A stretch of 64,000 nucleotides of DNA from Zygnema cylindricum (Eukaryota; Streptophyta; Zygnematophyceae; Zygnematales; Zygnemataceae): assembly GCA_037447655.1 (NCBI GenBank), contig JBBHKE010000589.1, positions 124,001 through 188,000 on the forward strand, in the 5' to 3' direction. The notes beneath the pieces are model-generated. The model did no database searches, was not told where the DNA came from, and was given only the letters and a program-made list of their open reading frames with translations. Both the position numbers and the translations under genes were made by a program. How positions within the stretch are numbered: position 1 is the stretch's first letter; each line of letters starts with the position of its first letter. Positions 10,741 to 23,463 of the stretch are shown piece after piece.

Positions 10741-13205
10741 TGGATCATCGACTCGGGTGCATCCATGCATATGTGTCGTGACAAGGACCTCTTCACTAAA
10801 CTAAAGAAAATCCCTACTCTAGAAATAGAGTATGGGGATGGGAGAGAGGTTACTAGTGATCTATTTGGATCAGTAGATTTGAAAGTCTTTGTAGAGGGTA
10901 AGACTTCTATACTCACTTTCTCAGATGTGCTTTATATTCCTCAACTCAAAAAATCTTGTTTTTTGCATTTGTGTTAGATGACAAAGAGTTTGATACCTGC
11001 ACTAGAAAAAGAGTCTTTGCAGCTAAGTATGGCGATAAAGTTTACTTCACTGCAGATATGGGTAGCCAAGGAATGTTTAGGTTTACCCTGAGTAATGAAA
11101 AGAAGAATGCTTACTATGTTGGTGTCCCAAAGTTGATGATTTAGCATAAGCGGTTGGGGCATGTGCATTTTGATAGGTTGAGGGAAATGAAGAAGTTTGG
11201 TGTAGTAGAAGGCATTCAATTTAGTGATAATGAAATGGTGGATGATTGTACTGGCTGTGCCCAAGATAAAGCTCAAAGACTTCTTTTCCCTAAAGTTGCC
11301 ACATAAAGGGGAGAAATGGTACTAGATTTGATCCACACAGATATCTGGGGACCAGCAAGGGTACCCTCAGTTGGAGGGAAAATGTATATGTTGACAATCA
11401 CTGATGACTTGTCCAGATATTATAGAGTCTACTTCCTAAAAGCAAAGTTTGAAACACCAACTTACTTCAAAGAATTTAAAGCTCGGAGTGAGAAAATGCA
11501 TTGAACCCCCATTAAGAGAATTAGGAGTGATAATGGGGGAGAATATACCTCTAACCAGTTTGAGGAATACTTGAGAGATGAGGACGTTCAACACCAAAAA
11601 ACTGTACTACGTAATCCGGAACAAAATAGGGTAGCTCAGAGGTTAAACAGAACACTATGAGCTAGTGTAAGCAGTATGTTGGCTAACAAGAAAATAGGAT
11701 AATAATTTTGGGCCGAATCCATAAACCGTGCCAACTACATTAATAATAGAGACCTTACCTCAGCAGTCAAAGGTATGAGACGTTATGAGAGATGGTTTGG
11801 AAGGAAACCGGATATCTCTCACCTTAAAGTATTTGTTAGCCAAGTTTACTGTCTAGATACGGATAAGAAAAACTGGAAACTTGATGCTAAGGGAAAACCT
11901 TGATATTTTGTGGGATAAGATGAGGATGTCAAGGGAAATAGAGTCTATGACTTAGCAAAACAAGATATCATTCTGACCAAACACTTAGTTGTCATGGATG
12001 AAGGAAAGTCAATTGACCCCTTCAAGTATACCAAAAAGACAGGAATCAGGTTTCAGTCCGAAAGTGAGGAGAACTTTGTTTTTCACGAAAAGGACATGAG
12101 TGAGACAGTGATTGCACATTCAGGGGAGATCCAAGATACAAGATAGCTACCACATACCTCATATATCCCTATGGACTTGGAGGTGACAAAAGTGGAGGAA
12201 CCAGACCCGACTTCTATGGATAGGGGAGATGATGAGACAGTAAGGAGAAACCTAAGACTTCCCTCTATTCCAGCGTCAGTGTTTAAGGGAGGAAAAAGAG
12301 CAGCAAGAGGATACAAGAGAAACAAGTTTCTCCTAAGGTAACTAAGCTATCTCATCCTGATGAGCCTCAGTCATACTTGGAGGCAGTGAACAGCCCAAAA
12401 AAGGACAGATGGATTAGAGCCATAAATGATGAGATGGTTCCATCATGGAAGCAAATACTTGGGAGCTAGCAGATTGTCCTCCAGACAGAAAACCTATTGG
12501 TTGTAAATGGGTATTTAAACTAAAATTAAACCTAGATAATACCATTGAAAGATGTAAGGCTCGTTTGGTAGCAAATGGGTTTAACCAAAAAGATGGGATT
12601 GACTATGAGGAGATGTTTGCTCCAGTTGTTCGGTTCCCATCAATAAGGATTCTCCTCATCTACTAGTAGCGGAAGACATGGAAATTCATCAAATGGATAT
12701 TAAGACAGCCTTACGCAATGGTGAGTTAAAGGAATAAATCTTCATGCGGCAATCGGAGGGGTTTGTGGAGGATGGGGAAGAGAGCAAAATCTGCAGGCTC
12801 ATAAAGTCCTTTGACTTAAGCAGGCTCGAGACCGTGGAATAAGAAACTAGATGAGTTTCTCACTCGTGTGGGATATATCCGGATCAGCACTGACCATTTA
12901 ATCTATTTGTTTGAAGATGAGGATGGTGTGATCTTTATTGCAATTTATGTGGATGACTTGCTGGTGTTAAGTAAGTCTTCAAAAAAGATCAATAAGTTAA
13001 AGAAAGATCTTAGAAGCAGATTTGACATGAAAGATTTAGGGGAGGCAAGATATATATTTTGGGAATTTTAATGGAAAGAGATAGGGGGAAAAGGATCATT
13101 AGACTCACTCAAAAAGAAGCAATAAGAAATATGCTTGAGAAATTCTAGATGGAGAAAGCAAACAGTTGTACCACTCCCATGGACTGGAAGAAAGTAAGTG
13201 ATGAA
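10741..13205 (+). pseudogene. copia-1 pol: protease, integrase, reverse transcriptase
   Basis: Protease: IIDSGASMHMC with the DSGA active-site motif (about 10,747). GAG-pre-integrase: HKRLGHVHFDRL...CTGCAQDKAQ (11,147-11,280). Integrase: LDLIHTDIWGP...ITDDLSRYYRVYF (11,320-11,440), then IRSDNGGEYTS (about 11,520). Reverse transcriptase: [20 protein letters not shown] (about 12,450) and IYVDDLLVLS (about 12,945, the YVDD catalytic motif), then RFDMKDLGEARYI. Stops occur at 11,143, 11,503, 12,664 and elsewhere. The reading ends near LTQKEAIRNMLEK and the MITE junction, so RNase H is gone. Confidence 0.9.
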
Positions 13206-13216
13206 AGACTACAGTA

Positions 13217-13555
13217 CACGGCAAATCGTAATTAGCGTTATGTACGCTGATTGCGTTACCCCAAATTTTAACTCTATCACCCAAAATCAGAGTATATAAT
13301 TCTAAATTATTCTTTACATTATTTGAGGTATCTTTTGAATGAGCGTCAACAACTCTAATACAGTGCCATTTTAAATAGTGTGGCGTACGGCTGGTGTCTG
13401 ACCGTGCAAAATTAAGTACAAAGAATGATTTCATGTAATCGTGGGCGCACATAAAACTGAACTCAAATAGAAGCCAAATTCCATCGACAAAAACTCGTTC
13501 GCACACCTTTGTCTGTCAACAACATGGTGGCTTGTGTGAACATACAACAAAGTTT
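13217..13555 (+). mobile_element. CACCGC-family MITE (500-bp subfamily), right-truncated
   Basis: Begins CACGGCAAATCGTAATTAGC after TA and follows the 22,688 copy (AACTCTATCACC, TTAAATAGTGTGGCGTACGG). The right half is not recognisable beyond about 13,555. Confidence 0.7.
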
Positions 13556-14404
13556 AAATGTGGAGAGGTTAAAGTTTGACGGGAAGAAAACGTAACCGCC
13601 CTAACTCTCATGTTAGCGTTGTAACTGTTGTTCAATATTAAGCGGATGCAGTTTATTAAGATCTCGGCAAACAATTAGAGTTTTATTTTACTCTATTTCA
13701 ATAATACGTATTTTTTAGTGTAAATGTTTACCATAATTTGGCCAAATTTACCAAAAAGACTCTGAAATATAGTAAATTTTTATGTTAATATGGGTGGACG
13801 GTTACAACGGGACACAAAATACAGTAATAAAAAATATAAATTAGAGTAAATCTACCACGTTTGGCGTCGGTGATATATGGCGTAGGGTATCGCCTAATGC
13901 GGATAGACCCAAAAAAACAAATTATGTCTGGAGGAATCACCACCAATCTTGTTTATTCTTCACATGTGCGATCTCAAGGTGCGTTACCATTCTGAAAATC
14001 GTTCCTCTTTCAAGACAAGAAGCTGATGAACCCTAAAAGAGCTGTATATTTCTCCGTACAATTCTATCCAGTTTAACGTTCAAAAAGTACTAAGCATTTT
14101 TTTACGAAATTTTAAAAGGCATGAATAATACGTAATAAACGAAAAATTTGAAAAAATCGCATGAAATGAACAACTATGAATGAAAGTCTCGTCTCTTCCT
14201 TCCCTTCCATGATTTTCATTTCGTGCTCGTCTTCCATTTTGTCGGTATTTCGGCTCTATTATGCATAATAAATATATCGTATTTTCTGAGATTTTATGTA
14301 ATTAATAGTATAATATATATAATTATAATATAATTTCAGAAACATAATAGACATGAACAATAACGACAAAGCATTCTGCTTTTTTTTTTCTTAATAGAAA
14401 AATA
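13556..14404. other. Unassigned non-coding DNA
   Basis: AT-rich with scattered AATTAGAG/CTCTAATT words that recall the 500-bp MITE subfamily, but no ends can be drawn. No gene seen. Confidence 0.4.
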
Positions 14405-14603
14405 CACCGCAATTCGTTATGAGTGTTGATAAATTATTAGTGTAAAGAAAACATTAGCGTCATTCATTCTAATTTAGTGTCAGGAGACGTGGCAGATTAT
14501 GGTCCACGTCTTTAAATAATGTAGTTTATTCTACTTAAGGTATTAATGTCAAAATTTTGGGGTACCGATATGGAGTTCATAACGCTAATAATGATCCGCG
14601 GTG
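14405..14603. mobile_element. CACCGC-family MITE, complete 199 bp
   Basis: Left TIR CACCGCAATTCGTTATGAG, right TIR ATAATGATCCGCGGTG, with TA on both sides. The internal block GACGTGGCAGATTATGGTCC matches the copy at 59,562 in reverse orientation. Confidence 0.85.
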
Positions 14604-14605
14604 TA

Positions 14606-15111
14606 GAGTGCATACAAGTAAGAATCATTGGTGTGATCTCCGGTCATTGCATTATCGTACGGGAAATTATTCTAAATTGCACCGTATGATCCACATGATT
14701 TATGGCTAGTGGTGTCGGATTTATCTTTGGTGTAAAGTTCTTTGGTCCCATTAAGCGTTTTTCTATACACCTAATATAAAAAAAAATCGCAAAATTGGCT
14801 CATTGACGAACATATTCAGAGTTAAAGATATGTGGAATCACATATTTTTTTGCCAATGAGATTTTTACGTATGCACAAGAATGTGTCAGCAACAAGATTG
14901 TTGGTTGAGCCATTGGTAGGAAAAGATGTCTATTTTTAAGAGGCACGTGACCCAATGTGATTATTTAAGCTGATTTTCAGTCAGTGTCAGTAGATTGCCC
15001 AATACGAAAGATTATTAAGACGGAGTTTGAATAAAATTTAGAAAAGAATGATAAATCGCGGAACTAATTTTGTAATAGAATCATTTTTTTAATGGGCCTC
15101 GACCAAATTAG
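14606..15111. other. Unassigned non-coding DNA
   Basis: Nothing gene-like. No repeat border recognised. Confidence 0.4.
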
Positions 15112-15449
15112 TAGTGTTACGTATCAGGTAATTTTTTATCCCAGTAAATCTGGTAATCGATATTAGTGGTTATCGAGCGTTGAGGGGGTGAAATATATCG
15201 ATCCTTGACTAGCTACATGTTATCGCGCAAGGTGGGAAGGTTTTTTTTTTTTAACCGCCCAATTACAAAACAGTACGGGTGTAGAGTTTGTGTCGTGCAG
15301 TTATCACGCTAATATTATATTGGGCGAATATAACGAGAAATGTTTGCGAGAGTTATATTACCAATAAGCCGAGACAATATATCAATGGTCAGTAGGTAAA
15401 ACAACGTACATATTGATTATTGGTAAGTGGCTACCGATATACAACACTA
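15112..15449. mobile_element. hAT MITE
   Basis: Termini TAGTGTTACGTATCAGGTA and TACCGATATACAACACTA are inverted copies, related to the MITEs at 331 and 43,608. The flanking 8-mers (CAAATTAG, CGAATCTC) agree at only four positions, so the target duplication has decayed or is absent. Confidence 0.65.
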
Positions 15450-15709
15450 CGAATCTCCCTACAATAGGATGATTGAAGGAGCCTAAAACACAATGATTGC
15501 CAGTTGGTATGTCTAATAATGTAGAGCTTTCTTGGGTATTGCCTTTACTGGAAATGACAAAAACTAACCTGTCTCCAACATGACGCATTTCACACCAATA
15601 TCAACAAAAAATAAGGTTTCTTTTTATAAACAACAACTTTTTCAGTGTAAAAATCTTAGATTACAGTTAATATCATTTTTCACATGTATAACTCCGATTC
15701 CTCAAGTTA

Positions 15710-15929
15710 CATCATGCATCGATATTAGTGTTAATGTTTCTTTCGCTACATTACACATATTTTTTCTTTGTACACACATGTCCGATTGTGAATCTGGCGA
15801 TTGCGATTGAAAGATAAGATTCTCAGCTTCCGATTGGCGGTCTCAAATTGAAAGACCGGACAAGTGTGTACGTAGGAAAGATATTATAAGTGTTGAAAAA
15901 ATTATTAACACTAATAGCGATACAAAATG
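15710..15929. mobile_element. Divergent CACCGC-family MITE
   Basis: Inverted ends ATGCATCGATATTAGTGTTA and its partner TAACACTAATAGCGATACAA lie inside TA dinucleotides (15,708, 15,930). The outermost bases differ from the CACCGC consensus (CATCATG/CATTTTG), so this is a distant member. Confidence 0.6.
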
Positions 15930-15931
15930 TA

Positions 15932-17617
15932 GTTTTACAAGATAGACATACGTGTCAAAACATGTAGTGTACTGAACATGGCAAAAAAACTAAATACGAC
16001 AAAAAAAACTGAACACGGCAAAAATACTAATTATACTAAATTTCATAAGTTACCATCATTAAAACACATCAGAACATGTCACGCCCCTATGTGAAGAAAT
16101 TTGTATCAAAATCACATTTTTGGGACAACAATCTACGGTAAAAGAATTACCTTTTTGGATTACATTGTGAATACCTTTAGTCTAAGAAAAACAGACACAG
16201 TTAGAAAAGAAAATCATTTGTGTTTCTCCAATTAGCTTCTGTTTTTGGAAACGAAAATAAGTTTGACATGTGAGAAGAGAAGAGAAGAGAAGGATTGGTT
16301 ATACATGTATTGTTAATATCTAACCAAAACATATGGCTGACAAATCATATATAACATATTAAATTTACAAAAACCTCTTTACCCATCTTAGAGAATTTCA
16401 CAAGATAAGGATTGTTTATGTTCTTAAAGAGTTTCCTTAGGATAACATTACCAGGTTTTCCTTCAAAATTGCTAATAGAGTTTCACATGTATAAAAACCA
16501 CAAGTCATTGGATGATACTCCATTAGCACATCGGGATCCTGGGAAAAAAATGGACGTGTCCTCCATATTCACAACACCATGACATCAACTACTTTGCATC
16601 TTACCACTCATCTTGGTCTCTTTCTCTTCTCCTCCTTTTCCTTTATGTTGTTCCCCTTCCTCAATATTTGATTCGAATATTTTTCCACGGTCTGTTTGAG
16701 AATTGAACAGACTAGCAAAGTCGTGCCGTTCATTACGTTCAATACTTGGCAATCTTTTCGTCTTTTCCCCTCTCCCTCCCTCCCTCCCTCCCTCCACTCC
16801 CTCCCTCCACTCCTTGCCCTCTTTCCCTACCTCTTTCTTTCCTACGTACCTTTCATTCCTCCCTCCATTTATACTCAACTTTGCGAGTATTCTCTTCACT
16901 TTTCTAGGGAAAAAACTTCTTGATTGTTTCTTTGGGAAGCAAAAAGCTTGCGAGGCATCGCGCCAAAGTCCCCACCCAGTGAGTGTAAATGAAATAGCCC
17001 TACCCGGTTCAAGAAACAATCCCTTGAAAACATGAAAAAAACTACCACTGTTTTCTCAATAACAATCTCGAGAAAAGACAAAAAATAACGACAAAAAAAA
17101 ATATAAACAAACAAAACTATGTTTCAACATATAACATTTGAAATTTTTTGCCTCAAACACGGGCAAAATATGACTTTGGATGATAAAATTTGTATACAAA
17201 TTGAATATGATATTGAAAATGAAGATATTTTTTTTTTACAATTATTGAATATGAAAATATAATTTCTACACAAATAATGATAATGAAGATAAAAAATTCA
17301 CACCATGAATATGAAGATAAAGTTTCAATACAATTATTAAATATGACTGCATAGGACACCGATTCCTTGGTCGAAACACATAGAAAGACAAAATAAAGGT
17401 TGCAATTACCAATACTTTTCAAAGACAATATAAGCATCCATACTGTTTTTCCACAAACTATGGCTAGTACCTTTCTACATATAACGGCAACCCCCACTAT
17501 GAGGGATAAGATGTGTGTTCTTCTCACCCTTCCCCCCTCCAACCATAGTAAAATATATAAACATTACATATGTAGTAACTCTATTACACCCTTATTACAT
17601 GGTTTTTTCGAGTGTAG
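15932..17617. other. Unassigned DNA with CT-rich tract
   Basis: No supported gene. Longer open frames at 16,585-17,019 owe their length to a CCCT-repeat tract. A short GAGAA array lies at about 16,272-16,292. Confidence 0.5.
16766..16866 (+). repeat. (CCCT)n-rich low-complexity tract
   Basis: Repeated CCCT units with interspersed CACT, grading into CTTT. It is pyrimidine-rich on the + strand. Confidence 0.8.
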
Positions 17618-17619
17618 TA

Positions 17620-18178
17620 CACCGCCAATCGCTATCAGCGTAATGAACGCTAATTCCGTCCCGCTTTTTTTAATTTCATTTTCAAATAGTATAACTTATT
17701 CTGTTTTTTCCTTTACACCAATTAGGGTTAATTTCCAAGTACCATACAAAACGAAATTCCGTTATCTTCTAAATAGTGTGGAGTACGGTCAATGTCAGAC
17801 CGTACAAAATTGTACCTTTCTAAGTGAAAAGATACAATTCATTATGTTTAGTAACCGGGAACGCATATGAATGTGCGTTCTAAAAAGGGGAAAAATCTAG
17901 GTCGTAAAAAACCTCGTTCGCACTTATTCGTCCGACAACCGCGTTTCAACAGTGTGAATGTACGATTTATGTTCAATTTTTTAGATTTTGTACATGTACC
18001 TATACTAGTGTAAGCATGTTTGCGATCGACATTTATTTTTTTCAAAGACACATATTAGCAATAGTAAAAAATTAGAATGTATGTTTTTTTGAAAATTTTC
18101 AAATTCCTAATTAGCGTAAATCACTATAATTATTCCTATACGCTGAAGAATCTTGTACGCTAATAGCGATTGGTAGTG
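17620..18178 (+). mobile_element. CACCGC-family MITE, complete 559 bp
   Basis: Left TIR CACCGCCAATCGCTATCAGC, right TIR GCTAATAGCGATTGGTAGTG, TA on both sides. This is the reference copy for the long subfamily: 1,369-1,876 (same orientation) and 61,776-62,185 (reverse) match its interior. TA duplication points to Tc1/mariner-type mobilisation. It is non-coding. Confidence 0.88.
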
Positions 18179-18180
18179 TA

Positions 18181-18675
18181 CACGTACAGTACGGAAAAAT
18201 CAAACACAATATTTATGTTTCAATTGTTTTTGCACATTTGAACTATGTCCTCAACCCTCAAACTTCGCCTCTCCCTCTACTCCAATATTTTTATTTCTAA
18301 AAACAATTAGTTCAACTCTATTTTGCATCCCCTAGCCTTATAAAAGGTGGTCCTAAGCAACCTAAGGAAGACACTCCGGAAAAGTATCAATACATATAAT
18401 GTACATTTGTAATAAAGTTTGTAACTATTTTGTTGAACCAAAACTCCTAAAAATAAACATTAACAACTTATAAACGCCCGCTTAACAAGGAACCAGTTTT
18501 CAAAAAAGAAAACCTAGCAAGGAGACTTAAACTAAGTAGAAATTAGAAACACTCATAAAGTGACAATTAGCGTGGATGCAAAGATCTTCGCAAAACGAAT
18601 TTATTTATCCACAAGAATCTGAAGTCCGGCGGAAAAAACACGTAACAATTTAGCCACTGTAATACATACATATAC

Positions 18676-18734
<59 letters not shown>

Positions 18735-19276
18735 ATATACATACATAACACATACATATGTATGTATATATATGTACATATATATGTATGTATATATATG
18801 TATGTATCTATATATATATGTATGTATGTATTAGTATGTATATTATATATATATAATATTAAATGATGCTAATGGTATGATTGCGACAAATAATGGACCA
18901 AAAGCAAATCACAATTTCCATAAGTTGATGGCACTTTAGAATTTTATACTTGTCCTCGGGTTTTTTTTTAGTATGTTCGTGTTTTTAAATGATAGCATGG
19001 TTTTTCAACATTAAATTTTAGTGTTTTATGTTACAAGGGGAATAACTTGGAAATTTATGACACTACACTCATCTTTTACATTTATGAATTTACTAGTTTA
19101 AACCATCATTTAAAAAAACCCTGAGTTCCTTAACCGTACAAAGACACAAATTCTTTTTCTTTCTAAAGCTCATGGCCTGTTCAAAAAATTACCCTAAGTT
19201 GTCGACCAATAGAAGAGAAGGAGAAAGAAAAGAAGAAGAAGAACAACAACAATAACAACCTGAAGAACCTTCTCCT
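18181..19276. other. Unassigned DNA with TA/TATG microsatellites
   Basis: No gene. It contains the microsatellite noted separately and, at about 19,205-19,260, an AGA/AAC-rich stretch. Confidence 0.5.
18679..18845. repeat. (TA)n / (TATG)n compound microsatellite
   Basis: About 25 TA units (to 18,729) followed by TATATATG/TATGTATG arrays to about 18,845. The short Tyr/Ile open frame across it is an artefact. Confidence 0.9.
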
Positions 19277-19912
19277 TTCTTATTTTTAGTACCGACAAAC
19301 TTAATATCAAACCTTCACTTGCGTACCATGTAGCTTCTTATTTTTAGCACCGACAAAATTAATATCAAACCTTCACTTGAGTACCATGTAGCTGCGTATT
19401 TTGACAAAACATTTACACTTTTCGCAGACGCCGGTCTCTACACCAGCTTATATTTTAGGATTTATGTTTTTGTACCTAACAAAAGTCCTTTGAGGTAAAT
19501 CGTGTGACGAACAAAAAATTCTGAAAATAGCGTGACGAATGAATGCTACCAAATTTCGTTTTTATTTGCTGTTTTATTTTGGAAAGCGCGTGTTATGTGT
19601 GAATCATAAGATTTTTGTTGGTTTTACATCATGACACGTAGTTTAATTGTCCAACGTGTCACAAATTTTTGTTTTCTGTATCTACCAACCCACCTCCTCG
19701 AGGTAAGTTGACAGTAACAAAGAAAAATGAAGGGAACTCTTTGCAAATAAACATACGATAGCCAGTATTACCCCCAAGACCTTTGGAGAGTATTGGCAAG
19801 ATTCCCTATAATAGTGTTATTTGTATAGAAACAAAATAGGTTGTACGATTGGGCACAGAGAGTCGTTGATCTATGTAAACTTCCCCACTTTTCGCTTGAT
19901 AGAACGTTACCC
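19277..19912. mobile_element. Harbinger-like MITE relic, left-truncated
   Basis: The right end (CTTGATAGAACGTTACCC, then TAA at 19,913) and the interior (CCAACGTGTCACAAATTTTT, CTCCTCGAGGTA, TTTGGAGAGTATTGGCAAGA) match 60,300-60,767. The left part is missing, and a 58-bp segment containing ACCGACAAAMTTAATATCAA is tandemly duplicated at 19,277-19,392. Confidence 0.7.
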
Positions 19913-19915
19913 TAA

Positions 19916-22685
19916 CACATCAACAGATATGCACGTTAAGTACTTACAATTTGCAAGAGTTCAACACTAATACTAACATATATATACATTAGTACTAAAG
20001 TCAACGAAATTGAAACCACTTCCCACATTTAAGTAGATGACATAACACTTTCCGTCGTTGCTATAACAAATATTGTTGTAATTGGTTTACTATACATTTT
20101 CAAACCATGATGTTAAACAAATATATTGTCAACTTATACAAATGTATTGATCAAGATTATGATTTCTTTTAGGTTTACAAACTTTCCTAGGTAACAAATG
20201 AGTCTTTGCTCCAAAGGTACAATGCGAGTGCCACGACGACTTCATTAAGCGAATTGTAACCGTCCAAGTAGTTGTTTTGTTGAATATAAAACATTTATAA
20301 GGTTTTCAATGCTAGAAATCGCTTTCGTGTAGGTCAAAGTGGGCGAAGTTCAATTACAAACATATAGAACATAACCTAAACAAACGTGACCACGAAAATC
20401 CCCTCTTAAACAAAATAAGGCCACAAAAATAATCACATTCAACTTGGGCATTATCTCATAATTCTTGTCACATTTTGTCGTGATGTGTTGCGACTAAAGG
20501 TAAAGAACAATCTCAATTTTGATGCAAAATGACTCAAATCAATAATTAAAAATTCGCGTAATCAAATAATGCTTCGTCATGAAATACATCCATTCAATAA
20601 ACATTGCTAAACTAATCAATCAAAATCACCGTGAGTCGTTTCGTTGAATAAACGTGCAAAAATATACTTCAGAATGAACATATAAAAACACAAAATGTAT
20701 ATAGTGGCAAATGCAAGTTTTTTGAAAAAAATTAACATAATTACGTTGCAATAGTATAACAAAACAAAAAGGTTTAATATAATTCATAAAAATGTAGTAT
20801 AAATTAAGGTTATTAATTAAAGTTGCAACCACTATACTTAAAACATTAGTTTACTATTGAAAAAGTTTGAGAGCAAACATTTCTAATTTATAAAAATAGT
20901 ACACATTATATAAAATATATAATAATTAATCATATTTCATTACCCCACTTGATAAACTATAACAATATGCACATGTAAACAGAATATCAAATAAAAAAAA
21001 ACAAAAAAAAAATGGTACAACATCAATTGCCCATGTAACAACAATAGTTTGATGTGATGATAAATTTGACTCGTAATTTAAAGTTGTCAACAAACTTTTG
21101 CCTCTTGTCTATTTTAAATAGCTAAAAATAAACATTTGTTAATCTGTTAATATTTATCGTTATTATTTAGTATTAAGTTTTTTTGTTAAAAAATAGACAA
21201 ACAATGACATAAATGAGACTAATATTATGTAGAACTAAATTCACATTTTACAAAATCATATTGTTTATTCAAATAATAAACGTAAACTAAATGATAACTC
21301 GGAGTTTATAATTTCATCATAAAACATCATTGTCATATTATAAATGTATAATCTAGGATATAAACTTACACAATTTTTTGTTTCTATATAATAATCACAA
21401 CTCTATGAAATTTATTTCACTCATAATGATATCGATTTTAAACCTAATCGACAAACAAATGTTAAAATGTTTTTCCTTTAAATAGTCATGTAAACGTTAT
21501 GATGTTAACGTTATGATGTTTTGAATTTATTGGATATAAGATTATTTATAGCCAGTTAAAACGTTAATATTTTAACATGTGAATTTTTATTATTGTTAAA
21601 TCCACAAATATTACACGAATACAAATGTTAATTTACTTTACCATTGTAAAAACCCCCTTTAATATAAACAGTTGTACGATTTATTCCCCTCTCGGATCAT
21701 ACGCACACTGTATAAATGCGAACACACTATTCATATATCGGTGCAAATTTGAAATACATAAATTTGTATATATCAATGTAAAAATCTATGTATATACATA
21801 CGCATTTATATGTAAAAAGAAACATAAATGTGATAATATGTTTTTGTATCCCACTAACTTGATAGATCGCCAACAGTTTCCCGATGTGATGATTTGCCAA
21901 AAGACTAACTTGTAAGAGTATTGAGAAAAAAAAAACAATGTGACAAAGTTAGCCACAAAAAGTGTGAGCATACAAAAAATATTGAGAAAATAGGTTAGAA
22001 TGAGTGGAATGGGTTGGAAACATCAAAAGGAGCTGGACGATTTTTTTTATCTTTCGATTTTAAGATTAACATACATAAATTAATTTGTTTCATAAAGTTA
22101 TAAATGTGTCTATACACCCAAGCAATGTTTTGACGTTTCCCATATTAAAGTTAACACTTGGGACAAAAATTGATAAGTTACATTATATCGATGCCAAAGA
22201 TGTTGATATTAACAAATCATTTACGGATTTATAAAACACCACTCCGTGAAATTACATCTATTGTTGATTGATGCATACTTGTTCATCAGGTAATGATGCG
22301 TTATAGTTGACGCAAACGTTAGACTCAACATAAATGGTAACTGAATTGTTTCCACAAATACACATTTATTAATACTTCATAGAAAGTGCTTACTATTTTG
22401 CACATTAGTACGTTTTTTGAAATACGTTATCAAATACCTTATAAGAGTTTAACAAAATACACATAACGAATATTTTATGTAGTTATAAAACATGTCATTT
22501 ATTAAACTACGTCAAAATACAATTTTTTTGAGACTAATAAAATTTGTGTGTAGTAGGTAAAATAATAGACAAACTTTTATGTTAACGTTAAATTTATGTT
22601 TTAAGCGTTAAAATTTGTTATCCTAATATTTACATTTAATTGAGTCTTTTTATTTTAAGAACACAAGCTTTTTCTATTGTTGAAC
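19916..22685. other. 2.8-kb AT-rich desert
   Basis: Very AT-rich, with no open frame of interest, no repeat termini recognised and no RNA gene seen. Several ATAATTATTA-like words. Confidence 0.5.
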
Positions 22686-22687
22686 TA

Positions 22688-23188
22688 CAACGCAAATCGT
22701 AATTACAGTAAATAACGTTAATTCGGTCGCCCTAAAATTCAACTCTATCACGTTAAATAGAGTAAATGATTCTAATTTTTTTATTATAATATTTAAGGTA
22801 AGGTTTATTTATCGTAAAATAATTATAATATAGGTTCGTTTTAAATAGTGTGGCGTACGGACGACGTTCGATCGTGCAAAATTGTACTTTTGTAAGTAAA
22901 AAGGTACAAATAATGATTTAATACATGTCGTTATCATGTAACTGCGTTTAAAAAAACCGCGTAATGCAAATGTCATAGTGACGATAAACTGTACGTTTTG
23001 TCAGATTCTGTACAAATACCTTATTTACAGTAGATATATTAGCGCGCCAAATTAGAGTACTTAAATAAATTAGAGTGTAATTCCTTTTTGAAAAACTTAT
23101 ATCACACAAATTAGAGTTCAAAACTCTAATTATTATATTTTATTTTTTAACTCTTATTTTTTCATTACTCTGATTACAATGCGCGGTG
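22688..23188 (+). mobile_element. CACCGC-family MITE, complete 501 bp
   Basis: Left end CAACGCAAATCGTAATTAC, right end ACTCTGATTACAATGCGCGGTG broken into its TIR copy, TA on both sides. It is the reference for the 500-bp subfamily (4,236 and 13,217 are truncated relatives). Confidence 0.83.
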
Positions 23189-23463
23189 TAGTGATATTGA
23201 TCTTTTGACGAAAAACTAATCTATTTAATGGCTCTCGATCCCATCTGTCTATTTCTTATAAATTAATGTTTATGATTGACCTTTATTATTACCCCCTATT
23301 TTACCTGAAAATGTTTAAAATAAAACATTAAACATATGCCTCATGATTGGATTTTAGTTTCAATTTTGTTGATTTTATTTTTGACCAGTATTTTTTAGGG
23401 AAGAATACGAATTTAACCTAATTTACTAATGTTGTAATTTATATTGTTTTCGAAAATGAATAA

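Larger units (their letters stand above)
8603..13205 (+). mobile_element. Decayed Ty1/copia element (copia-1), 3' end lost
   Basis: Order is LTR, gag, protease, GAG-pre-integrase, integrase, reverse transcriptase, all on the + strand, as in Ty1/copia. RNase H and the 3' LTR are missing; the element stops where a CACCGC-family MITE starts at 13,217. Multiple stops and frameshifts show it is old. No target duplication can be tested. Confidence 0.88.

Noticed and set aside
13861-13900. Possible right end of the MITE starting at 13,217
   Set aside because: ACCACGTTTGGCGTCGG only loosely resembles the terminus, and no TA-flanked TIR could be aligned.
16585-17035. Open frames of 110-144 codons on both strands
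   Set aside because: Their length comes from the CCCT-rich tract. No domain, splice context or codon pattern supports a gene.
18567-18779. Tyr/Ile-repeat open frame
   Set aside because: It is produced by the TA microsatellite.
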